9,907 bases of DNA from Acidimicrobiia bacterium (GTDB lineage: Bacteria; Actinomycetota; Acidimicrobiia; IMCC26256; BP-133): the NCBI GenBank assembly GCA_025934385.1, contig JAICYE010000053.1, forward strand, positions 1-9,907, read 5' to 3'. The translations under genes and the position numbers were made by a program. Shown in pieces: positions 1 through 6,406 of the stretch. Position 1 is the stretch's first letter, and each line of letters starts with the position of its first letter. The notes beneath the pieces were generated by a model. It had not been told where the DNA came from and made no database searches. It saw only the letters and a list, made by a program, of their open reading frames with translations.

Positions 1-1060
1 CGGCGGCGGCGTTGAGGGCGGTGAAGCACCCGGTGCCGCCCACCACGAGGACCGGATCGGGCACCACGTGGACGAGCGCCGCCAGCCGGGCCCCGGCCGC
101 CTCGACGGCCCCGGCGCACCGGGCCGCCCGGAGCCCGGCGGCGACCTGCGCCCCGAGCGCCTGCAGCGCCCGGCGGCCGGCGGCGTCGGGTTCCTCGGCG
201 ACGAGCAGCACCAGCGCCCCCGGGCCGGGCCGCTCGTTGACCGGCAGGCACACGGCGAACTCGGCACCGGCGGTGAGTTGGGCGACGACGGGATCGGTCG
301 GGGCCCGCACCGTGAGGCCCGGCCCGGCGATCAAGCGGGTGAACCCGGGATGCCGGCTGGCCGCCCCGAGTCGCTCCCGGTCGAGCCCCCGCCAGCCGAC
401 CACCTCGACACCGTCCGGGCCGTCCGGGAGGCAGGCGAAGCCCGCCCGGGCCCCGAAGCTCGAGGCGGCGACATCGAGGGCCGCCGCCACCACCGCTTCG
501 ACGGTGCCGGCGGCGGCGACGGCGGTCAGCGCGGCGGCGAGTCCGACATCGGAGTCTCCGGTGCCGGCCCGCCCGGCGCCGTTCAGGATCCCGGCCGGCG
601 GCCGGGCGGCCAGGGCCAGGGCGGCGCAGTCCGCCAGGGGCGCGAGCACTTCCGGCTCCAGCGGCCGTGGTCCGCCGGCCGCGCCGCTCCGGGCCGCGGC
701 CACCCGTCCCCGCCGATCGATCGCCGGCGGGACGCCGTCCCGCCCGGCCACGGCCAGGACGGCGACGACGTCGCTCCGGAGCCGGACGGGCACGGCCACG
801 GCCGCCAGCCCCACGCCGGGGTCGGAGCGGCGCGCCGCCCGTCCGGAGGCGAAGGCCTCCTCGCCGGCCTCGAGGAGCAGGGGGTACGTCGGACCGATTG
901 CCACAAGAGGCGTCAACCGCCCCTCTAACATCGCCGCCAACAGCACGTGGGAGGCAGCGGTGCGAGACAGGGCCTCGTCGGCGACGTCGCGGAGGACCCG
1001 CCCAGGGTCCACCCCTTCGGCCAGGGAGCGCACGATACTGGCGATGCCGCTGTCGGTCAT
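1..1060 (-). CDS. GAF-GAF-PAS sensor protein, 3' end outside window
   Basis: The leftward reading frame from the ATG at 1060 stays open for 353 codons and runs off the left edge without a stop. Residues about 15-115 look like a GAF domain, ending in the typical strand pattern VAVPVRL...VVAVLAVAG. Residues about 175-312 form a second GAF-like domain (helix TVEAVVAAALDVAASSFGAR, then a strand ending LPVNERPGPGALVLLVAEE). Residues about 328-353 match the start of a PAS domain: VPDPVLVVGGTG, then FTALNAAA. No signal peptide or membrane segment is visible, so it is probably cytoplasmic. GAF and PAS domains sense small ligands or redox state and feed an output domain, which here would be encoded left of the window; a histidine kinase, SpoIIE-type phosphatase, diguanylate cyclase or HTH output are all possible. 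The start is supported by a modest GTGGGA upstream and by the domain beginning directly after it. The long rightward frames over this stretch are antisense shadows. Confidence 0.8.
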   Translation of the reverse strand, partial: MTDSGIASIVRSLAEGVDPGRVLRDVADEALSRTAASHVLLAAMLEGRLTPLVAIGPTYPLLLEAGEEAFASGRAARRSDPGVGLAAVAVPVRLRSDVVAVLAVAGRDGVPPAIDRRGRVAAARSGAAGGPRPLEPEVLAPLADCAALALAARPPAGILNGAGRAGTGDSDVGLAAALTAVAAAGTVEAVVAAALDVAASSFGARAGFACLPDGPDGVEVVGWRGLDRERLGAASRHPGFTRLIAGPGLTVRAPTDPVVAQLTAGAEFAVCLPVNERPGPGALVLLVAEEPDAAGRRALQALGAQVAAGLRAARCAGAVEAAGARLAALVHVVPDPVLVVGGTGCFTALNAAA

Positions 1061-1143
1061 TTGCGTCCCACTAGCCCGTCGTCACCCGGAGGTATCGGCC
1101 GTGTCGGGGAGCGTCATGAGAGCGCCCGACCAACGTTCTTGGA

Positions 1144-1155
1144 TTGAGCGCTCAA
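1144..1155. promoter_or_regulatory. 12-base perfect palindrome in divergent intergenic region, candidate operator
   Basis: TTGAGCGCTCAA reads identically on both strands. It lies 84 bases upstream of the GAF/PAS gene start and 62 bases upstream of the zinc-ribbon gene start, where a dimeric regulator could act on either gene. Another CTCAA half-site follows at 1191-1195, 40 bases on. I cannot assign it to a known regulator, and no clear -35/-10 pair stands out around it. Confidence 0.35.
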
Positions 1156-1202
1156 GCCCCGCACGGATTGCGCCGATGGGTTGGGCATGACTCAAAGGGG
1201 CC

Positions 1203-1210
1203 AAGGAGGA
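1203..1210 (+). promoter_or_regulatory. Strong Shine-Dalgarno site fixing the start of the zinc-ribbon gene
   Basis: AAGGAGGA lies seven bases before the ATG at 1217 (counted from the end of AAGGAGG). It decides against the upstream in-frame TTG at 1181, which would add 12 residues translated from the ribosome-binding region itself. Confidence 0.8.
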
Positions 1211-1216
1211 CGAGGA

Positions 1217-1558
1217 ATGACCACCATCCGAGCGACCTGCCCGTCCTGCGGGGATGTGCGACTGAAGGCGTCCGACGTCGTGGTGCGGGTGTGCGCCAAC
1301 GACAACAAGGGGTCGTACTGCTTCCGTTGCCCGAGCTGCGGCCTCCGGGTGACCAAGTCGGCCGACTCCCGGATCGTCGACCTCCTCGCCAGCTCCGGCG
1401 TCAAGATGGACGTCTGGCACCTCCCGGCCGAGCTGTGGGAGGCCCGCCCGACCGGCGCCCCCGTGTCGTACGACGACCTGCTCGACTTCCACCTCATGCT
1501 GCAGGACGACGCCTGGTTCGAGCAGCTGGCCGACCGCATCGCCGACGCCGAGAAGTAG
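1217..1558 (+). CDS. Small zinc-ribbon protein of unknown function
   Basis: This gene encodes 113 residues. Near the N-terminus it has CPSCG (residues 8-12) and, after a beta-rich spacer with an extra Cys, CFRCPSCG around residues 35-42. Two CxxC knuckles of this kind are the pattern of a zinc ribbon. The rest is an acidic, mostly helical region with VSYDDLLDFHLML and a C-terminal DRIADAEK. I do not know a named function; small proteins of this layout, starting MTTIR-x-TCPxCG, occur as conserved hypotheticals in Actinomycetota (from memory). It could bind nucleic acid or a protein partner. It is read in the same direction as the tat genes but is separated from them by 136 bases with hairpin-forming sequence, so it may be transcribed separately. 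It diverges from the GAF/PAS gene. The start is fixed by the strong AAGGAGGA. Confidence 0.85.
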   Translation: MTTIRATCPSCGDVRLKASDVVVRVCANDNKGSYCFRCPSCGLRVTKSADSRIVDLLASSGVKMDVWHLPAELWEARPTGAPVSYDDLLDFHLMLQDDAWFEQLADRIADAEK

Positions 1559-1567
1559 ACCGGCCCC

Positions 1568-1586
1568 GGGCGCCCGCCCGGCGCCC
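1568..1586 (+). terminator. GC-rich hairpin after the zinc-ribbon gene, possible terminator
   Basis: GGGCGCC (1568-1574) and GGCGCCC (1580-1586) form a perfect 7-base-pair stem with a 5-base loop, starting 10 bases after the stop codon. There is no T-run after it, only a pyrimidine-rich stretch, so this is at best a weak intrinsic terminator. A second possible hairpin, ACACCC (1627-1632) with GGGTGT (1641-1646), follows in the same gap. Confidence 0.35.
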
Positions 1587-1683
1587 CTCCTCGGCCTCGA
1601 GCTTCCTTCCGCCGCCTCCTTTCCCGACACCCCCCGAACCGGGTGTGGGGAGAGGAGGCGGTAGCATTTACGGGGACCTTTCC

Positions 1684-1691
1684 GGAAGGAA
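1684..1691 (+). promoter_or_regulatory. Shine-Dalgarno site of the TatA/TatB-family gene
   Basis: GGAAGGAA precedes the ATG at 1695 by three bases. Part of it lies in a local inverted repeat (CCTT 1677-1680 with AAGG 1686-1689), so it could be weakly masked. A possible -10-like TAGCAT sits at 1662-1667, but I see no convincing -35 partner. Confidence 0.5.
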
Positions 1692-1694
1692 GCG

Positions 1695-2177
1695 ATGTTC
1701 AACATCGGCCCGCTCGAACTGCTCGCCATCCTCGTCGTCGCCCTGCTCGTCTTCGGCCCCGAGAAGCTGCCGGAGATGGGCAAGCAGGTCGGCAAGGCCA
1801 TGAAGGAGTTCCGCAAGTTCCAGGCCTCGATGCAGGAGAACGTCCGCGACATCGTGGAGCCCATCGCCGGGCCGATCATGCCGGGCAACAACCCGCTGTC
1901 GCCCACCAACATCTTCGGTGGCGGTCCACCGCCGACCAACATCTCCGGCGGCGCGCTGCCGACCGAGAGCAACGTCCCCCGGTCGGCCACGATCCAGAAC
2001 CCGCAGCCGCCCGAGAGCGAGGCGGCCGCCGCCCCCGGGAGCTTCGGGCACTACGCCCCCGTCGAGCCGCCGGCCAACGGGTCGGAGGCGGCCGCTGCGG
2101 CGCCGAGCCCGCCCTCGCCGCCGGACGCGACGCCGCCACCGTCCCCCGGCGGTTCGTCAGAGTCCGAACAGCGGTAG
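1695..2177 (+). CDS. tatB: Sec-independent translocase protein, TatA/TatB family (TatB-like)
   Basis: This is a component of the twin-arginine translocase in the cytoplasmic membrane, which exports folded proteins. The 160-residue product has the family layout. A short N-terminal membrane helix (residues about 5-21) is followed by the FGPEKLP hinge (20-26) and an amphipathic helix, GKQVGKAMKEFRKFQ (29-43). The start MFNIGPLE with Glu at position 8 and FGPEKLP rather than FGxKKLP matches TatB more than TatA. A long disordered tail follows (about 60-160), rich in Pro, Ala and Ser, with PTNIFGG and PTNISGG repeated ten residues apart. tatC starts 20 bases downstream, so the two are probably one operon. 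No second TatA-type gene is in the window; either this protein does both jobs, as in minimal TatAC systems, or a tatA lies elsewhere. The family is certain; the A versus B label is inference. Confidence 0.9.
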   Translation: MFNIGPLELLAILVVALLVFGPEKLPEMGKQVGKAMKEFRKFQASMQENVRDIVEPIAGPIMPGNNPLSPTNIFGGGPPPTNISGGALPTESNVPRSATIQNPQPPESEAAAAPGSFGHYAPVEPPANGSEAAAAAPSPPSPPDATPPPSPGGSSESEQR

Positions 2178-2197
2178 GGCCGGTAGGGTAGGCCCTC

Positions 2198-2950
2198 GTG
2201 GCCCGGAGCGCGGAGAAAGAGAAGAAGAAGGAGAAGAAGGGCGACGACGTCGGCACGATGTCGGTCGTCGACCACCTGCGGGAGCTGCGCGACCGCATCA
2301 TCTGGTCGCTGATCGCCATCGCCATCGGCACGACGATCGTCTTCATCTTCTTCACCCCGCTCGTCCACCTCCTGACGGCGCCCTACCGCCACCAGACGAA
2401 CAAGGCGCTGATCTTCACCACGCCGCTCGAAGCCTTCATCGTCCGGCTCAAGGTGGCCGCCTACGGCGGGCTCATCCTCGCCTCGCCGTTCGTCTTCTTC
2501 CACCTCTGGCGGTTCATCACGCCGGGGCTCAACCCCAACGAGAAGCGCTACGCCGTGCCCTTCGTGGTGTCGGCGGTGGTGCTGTTCCTCGGCGGCTGTG
2601 TGGTGGCGGCCTTCACGCTGCCGGCGGCGCTCAAGTTCCTCCTGGCGGTCGGCGGGAAGGACATCCAGCCGTTCCTCACGGCCAACAGCTACCTGACGCT
2701 CGTCTTCCTCATGGCCCTGGCCTTCGGCGTCAGCTTCGAGTTCCCCATCCTGATGATGTTCCTGTTGCTGGCCCGCATCGTGCATACGAGCCAGCTCCGG
2801 AAGGTCCGCAAGTACGCCTTCCTCGGGATCGTGGTCTTCGCCGCCGTGATCACCCCGAGCCAGGACCCGATCTCGCTGTTCGCCATGGCGATCCCGATGT
2901 ACCTGCTCTACGAGGCGTCGATCATCATCGGGCGGATCCTGAAGCGTTGA
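2198..2950 (+). CDS. tatC: Sec-independent protein translocase TatC
   Basis: TatC is the multi-spanning membrane receptor that binds twin-arginine signal peptides together with TatB. The 250-residue product shows the family's six hydrophobic segments and conserved stretches. These include HLRELRDRI (27-35, the conserved cytoplasmic N-terminal motif), SPFVFFHLWRFITPGL (96-111) followed by NEKR (114-117) in the first cytoplasmic loop, and FGVSFEFP (176-183), whose Glu181 corresponds to the conserved Glu170 of E. coli TatC. The C-terminal part is ITPSQDP (218-224) and IPMYLLYE. The start is GTG at 2198 with a weak TAGGGTAGG upstream. This adds a Lys/Glu-rich leader, EKEKKKEKK at 6-14, before the conserved core. 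The ATG at 2258 (Met21) is the alternative but has no ribosome-binding site. The stop TGA overlaps the TTG start of helY, which implies translational coupling. Confidence 0.96.
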   Translation: MARSAEKEKKKEKKGDDVGTMSVVDHLRELRDRIIWSLIAIAIGTTIVFIFFTPLVHLLTAPYRHQTNKALIFTTPLEAFIVRLKVAAYGGLILASPFVFFHLWRFITPGLNPNEKRYAVPFVVSAVVLFLGGCVVAAFTLPAALKFLLAVGGKDIQPFLTANSYLTLVFLMALAFGVSFEFPILMMFLLLARIVHTSQLRKVRKYAFLGIVVFAAVITPSQDPISLFAMAIPMYLLYEASIIIGRILKR

Positions 2951-5637
2951 CGCTCCGGGACGTGTTCGTCGGGTCCCGCGGCTTTCCCCTCGACGAGTTC
3001 CAGGTGAGGGCCCTCGACGCCCTCGACGCGGGCCGGTCGGTGCTGGTGGCCGCCCCGACCGGGTCCGGCAAGACGGTGGTGGCCGAGTACGCCGTGGAGA
3101 AGGCCCTGGCCGAGGGGCGCAAGGTCTTCTACACCACGCCGCTCAAGGCCCTCTCCAACCAGAAGTACGGCGACCTGGCGCGGACCCACGGCGCCGGCCG
3201 CGTCGGGCTCCTCACCGGTGACAACTCCGTCAACGGCGAAGCGCCGGTGGTGGTGATGACCACCGAGGTGCTGCGCAACATGATCTACGCCGCCTCCCCG
3301 ACGCTGGAGGGGCTGCGCTACGTCGTCCTCGACGAGGTCCACTACCTCCAGAACCCCTACCGGGGGGCGGTGTGGGAGGAGGTCATCATCCACCTCGCCC
3401 CCGAGGTCGACCTCGTCTGCCTGTCGGCCACCGTGTCGAACGCCGAGGAGTTCGCCGACTGGATCCAGACCGTCCGGGGTGAGACCGAGGCGGTCATCGA
3501 GGAGCGCCGGCCGGTCCGCCTGCGGCACCTCTACCTGGTCGGCGACCGCCAGTCCGAGGACGTCCACATCCTGCCGACGTTCGTCGAGGCCGAAGCTCCG
3601 GACGGGAGCGTCGAGCTGAGGCCCAATCCGGAGGCTTCCCGGCTCGACTCCCGCTCGAGCCGGCGGGGCGGGCCGGCGATGCGGGGCCGGCCCCGGGGGC
3701 GGCTCTACCCGCCCCGGCGCATCGAGACCGTCGAGCGGCTCGACGACGAGGGCATGCTGCCGGCCATCTACTTCATCTTCAGCCGGGCCGGCTGCGACCA
3801 GGCCGTCGACGCCTGCCTGGCCGCCGGGCTGCGGCTCACCGATCCCGAGGCCCGGGAGCGGATCCGGGCCATCGCCGAAGCCCACGTCGAGACGCTGTCG
3901 GACACCGACCTGGAGCTGCTCGGCTACGGCGCCTGGGAGGCGGGCCTCGAGGCGGGCTTCGCCGCCCACCACGCCGGCATGGTGCCGCCGATGAAGGAGG
4001 CGGTCGAGGAGGCCTTCGCCGCCGGGCTCGTCAAGGTGGTCTTCGCCACCGAGACGCTCTCGCTGGGCATCAACATGCCCGCCCGCACGGTCGTCATCGA
4101 GAAGCTGTCGAAGTTCACCGGCGAGCGCCACGAGTTCCTCACTCCCGGCGAGTACACGCAGCTGACCGGCCGGGCCGGGCGCCGGGGCATCGACGACCTC
4201 GGCTACGCCGCTGTGCTGTGGAACCCCTACGTACCCTTCGACCAGGTGGCGTCGCTGGCCTCGACCCGGTCCTATGCCTTGGCATCGTCCTTCAGACCCA
4301 CGTACAACATGGCCGCCAACCTCGTGCGGCGCTACCCGTCCGACGTCGCCCACCACCTCCTCAACCTGTCGTTCGCCCAGTACGGCGCCGACAAGGAGAT
4401 CGTCCGCCTCGAACGGCAGCTGGAGCGCGGCCGGGAGCTGCTGGCCAGCCACCGGCGGGGAGCGGAGTGCGAGCGGGGCGACGTGGAGGAGTACCGGGCG
4501 CTGCTCCGCAACCGGGCCGAGCGGCGCCGGGCGGCCCGGGGGATCGACGGCGGCGCCGGCGGGCCGTCCGGCTTCGAAGCGCTCAAGCCCGGCGACGTCA
4601 TCGCCCGGCGGGGCAACAGGGCCGTCGTCCTCCAGCGGACGCGGGGCCGGGGCGACGAGACCAAGCTCCTCGTGCTGACTGCCGACCGGGGCGTGATGCG
4701 GCTCGGGCCCACCGACTTCGCCGGCCCGGTCCGGGCCATCGGCGCGATCGACCTGCCCCGCCCGTTCGCCCCCCGGAGCCCGTCGTTCCGGCGGGCGGTG
4801 GCCGAGGCCCTGCGAACCGTGAAGGTGCACTCAGCCGGGAGAACGGGCGGGTCCGGGGGGGCGGAGGCCGCCCTGGCGGGAGTCGTCGACGGCGACGCCG
4901 TCCGCAGCCATCCGGTGGCCGGTTGCCCGGAGCTCTCCGTCCACCTCCGCTACGCCGAACGGGCCGAGCGCCTCGCCCGCGACGTCGAGCGCCTCGAACG
5001 GCGGATCCGGGGGCGGACCGAGAGCCTGGCCCGGCAGTTCGACCGGGTCCTGCGGGTGCTGGAGTCCTGGGGCTACGTCGATGGCTGGCAGCTGACCGGG
5101 GCGGGGGAGATGCTGACCCGCCTCTACAGCGAGACCGACCTGCTCCTGGCCGAGTCGCTCCGCGAAGGGCTGCTCGACGGGCTGGACGGGCCGTCGACGG
5201 CCGCCGTCTGCTCGGTGTTCTCCTACGAGTCCCGGGGGCCCGACCAGGGAGCGGCGCACCGGGTGCGCTTCCCGAACCGCACGGTGCGGGACCGGGTCGC
5301 CGAGATCGACCGGATCTGGCGCGACCTCAACGTGGCCGAAGACGACGCCGGCCTGCCCGAGACCCGTCCGCCCGACGGCGGGTTCGCCGCCGCCGCCCAC
5401 GCCTGGGCCAAGGGTCTGGACCTCGAAGCGGTGCTGCTCGACGAGGAGCTGACCGGCGGCGACTTCGTCCGCAACGTGAAGCAGCTGATCGACCTGCTCC
5501 GCCAGGTGGGCGACGTCGCTCCCTCCCCGGCGACGGCGTCCGCCGCCCGGTCGGCCGCCGATGCGCTGTTCCGGGGTGTGGTGGCCGCCTCGAGCACGGT
5601 CGGGGCCACCGGCGCCCGAGCGGCCGACCGGGAATGA
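2947..5637 (+). CDS. helY: Ski2-like DExH-box helicase, HelY family
   Basis: This is an ATP-dependent superfamily 2 helicase related to Ski2/Mtr4 and to mycobacterial HelY (Rv2092c), probably acting on RNA. The predicted 896 residues are close to the roughly 900 usual for HelY. Motifs appear in order: Q-motif-like FPLDEFQ (13-19), Walker A APTGSGKT (36-43), TPLKALSNQKY (64-74), the box DEVH (129-132), SAT (160-162), FATETLSLGINMP (366-378) and motif VI QLTGRAGRRG (405-414). A DSHCT domain occupies about 695-880. Between the two RecA-like domains lies an Arg/Gly-rich low-complexity stretch (232-258). The frame extends far upstream, but that part overlaps tatB and tatC. The TTG at 2947, overlapping the tatC stop as TTGA, is the best start; the GTG at 2962 is an alternative and neither has a strong ribosome-binding site. 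The next gene overlaps its stop as ATGA. Mycobacteria have the same tat-helY neighbourhood. Confidence 0.95.
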   Translation: MTLRDVFVGSRGFPLDEFQVRALDALDAGRSVLVAAPTGSGKTVVAEYAVEKALAEGRKVFYTTPLKALSNQKYGDLARTHGAGRVGLLTGDNSVNGEAPVVVMTTEVLRNMIYAASPTLEGLRYVVLDEVHYLQNPYRGAVWEEVIIHLAPEVDLVCLSATVSNAEEFADWIQTVRGETEAVIEERRPVRLRHLYLVGDRQSEDVHILPTFVEAEAPDGSVELRPNPEASRLDSRSSRRGGPAMRGRPRGRLYPPRRIETVERLDDEGMLPAIYFIFSRAGCDQAVDACLAAGLRLTDPEARERIRAIAEAHVETLSDTDLELLGYGAWEAGLEAGFAAHHAGMVPPMKEAVEEAFAAGLVKVVFATETLSLGINMPARTVVIEKLSKFTGERHEFLTPGEYTQLTGRAGRRGIDDLGYAAVLWNPYVPFDQVASLASTRSYALASSFRPTYNMAANLVRRYPSDVAHHLLNLSFAQYGADKEIVRLERQLERGRELLASHRRGAECERGDVEEYRALLRNRAERRRAARGIDGGAGGPSGFEALKPGDVIARRGNRAVVLQRTRGRGDETKLLVLTADRGVMRLGPTDFAGPVRAIGAIDLPRPFAPRSPSFRRAVAEALRTVKVHSAGRTGGSGGAEAALAGVVDGDAVRSHPVAGCPELSVHLRYAERAERLARDVERLERRIRGRTESLARQFDRVLRVLESWGYVDGWQLTGAGEMLTRLYSETDLLLAESLREGLLDGLDGPSTAAVCSVFSYESRGPDQGAAHRVRFPNRTVRDRVAEIDRIWRDLNVAEDDAGLPETRPPDGGFAAAAHAWAKGLDLEAVLLDEELTGGDFVRNVKQLIDLLRQVGDVAPSPATASAARSAADALFRGVVAASSTVGATGARAADRE

Positions 5638-6347
5638 GCCAGAGCTCTCCGGGGGACACCCCCGAACCCCGGCGGCTCCGGCCCGGGCAGCCCTGGGGGA
5701 CGGAGGCATCCGGCCCGGCCGACCTCGAGGTCACCGGCGGCGACGGGATGCTGGCGGCCGTCCTCGCCCGGGGGATGGCCGACCCGCTGGTGCGCTTCGC
5801 CGCCGGACCCGGTTCCGACCTGGCCCGGGCCGTCGGGCTGGTGGCCGGGGCCCCTCCGGGCGGCCTGGCGCTTCCGCTCGACGTCCTCGATCTGGCCCCC
5901 GGGGGCGGGGGGCCCGTTCCGCCGCTGGTGGCGGTCAACAGCGTCGTGGTGGGCGTGCCGCCCGACCGGCTCCGGGCCTGGCACCGTCCGGCGGGCCTGA
6001 CCGTGGAGATCGACGGCGCGGCCGTGGACGCGGCCGGAGCGACGACGCTGGTCGTCATGAACGGGGAGTACCTCCGGGGGCTCGACGTCAGCCCCCGCGG
6101 CCACCCCGGAGACGGCGTGGCCGAGGCCCAGCTCTACGCGCTGCCCGCCGGAACCCGACGCGCCATGCGTTCCCGCCTGATTGCCGGCGCGCACCTGCCG
6201 CATCCCGGCATCACCGTCCGCAAGGTGCACCGGATGACCGTGCAGGCCGCCCGGCCCGTCCCCCTCGAGGTCGATGGCGAGGATGCCGGTCGGATCACCG
6301 CCCTGGAACTCCGGCTGCGCCCGTCGGCGTACCGATTGTTCATCTGA
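5634..6347 (+). CDS. Short YegS/diacylglycerol-kinase-like protein, probably lacking the catalytic half
   Basis: The 237-residue product resembles the C-terminal lipid-binding half of YegS/DAGK-family lipid kinases. Matching features are a NGEYLRG-x-DVSP turn (143-153), GHPGDGVAEAQLY (156-168, compare the family's DDGLLDV), GAHLPHPGITV (185-195) and VDGE (213-216) near the end. An N-terminal VTGGDGMLAAVL (33-44), followed by AAGPGSDLARAVGL (56-69), echoes the family's GGDGT and GTGNDLAR motifs in degenerate form. The upstream nucleotide-binding segment with its NPxSG motif is absent; full family members are about 300 residues. It may therefore be a non-catalytic lipid-binding relative. From memory, short proteins with a similar RPGxPWG opening occur in other Actinomycetota, which argues against recent decay. 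The ATG overlaps the helY stop (ATGA), indicating translational coupling. No signal peptide or membrane helix is visible. Family placement is moderately sure; activity is unknown. Confidence 0.8.
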   Translation: MSQSSPGDTPEPRRLRPGQPWGTEASGPADLEVTGGDGMLAAVLARGMADPLVRFAAGPGSDLARAVGLVAGAPPGGLALPLDVLDLAPGGGGPVPPLVAVNSVVVGVPPDRLRAWHRPAGLTVEIDGAAVDAAGATTLVVMNGEYLRGLDVSPRGHPGDGVAEAQLYALPAGTRRAMRSRLIAGAHLPHPGITVRKVHRMTVQAARPVPLEVDGEDAGRITALELRLRPSAYRLFI

Positions 6348-6351
6348 CGCC

Positions 6352-6375
6352 GGGCTGGCCTACCGGCACCAGCCC
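6352..6375. terminator. Hairpin between convergent genes, possible bidirectional terminator
   Basis: GGGCTGG (6352-6358) and CCAGCCC (6369-6375) form a perfect 7-base-pair stem with a 10-base loop, in the 59-base gap between the ends of the YegS-like gene and phaZ. A competing pairing of GCCGG (6349-6353) with CCGGC (6363-6367) is possible. Neither side has a T-run, so termination strength is uncertain. Confidence 0.4.
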
Positions 6376-6406
6376 CGCTGGAGGCCGGCGAACACGGCAA
6401 CGGCGG

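Noticed and set aside
12..1190. Long rightward open frames over the left end (up to 392 codons)
   Set aside because: The translation is low-complexity Ala/Arg/Pro/Ser sequence with no domain pattern, while the opposite strand gives GAF- and PAS-like sequence. They are antisense shadows common in GC-rich DNA.
1082..1990. Leftward 302-codon frame
   Set aside because: It lies opposite the zinc-ribbon gene and tatB and crosses the intergenic regions, and its translation shows no recognisable family.
1918..2946. N-terminal extension of the helicase frame
   Set aside because: It overlaps tatB and all of tatC in another frame and reads as Arg/Pro/Ala-rich noise; helicase homology begins just after 2947.
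2908..4830. Leftward 640-codon frame opposite helY
   Set aside because: It has Gly/Val/Asp/His-rich composition without motifs, whereas the other strand carries every helicase motif.
4218..5633. Upstream extension of the YegS-like frame
   Set aside because: It overlaps helY and is Arg/Pro/Gly-rich noise; the ATG at 5634 overlapping the helY stop is the natural start.
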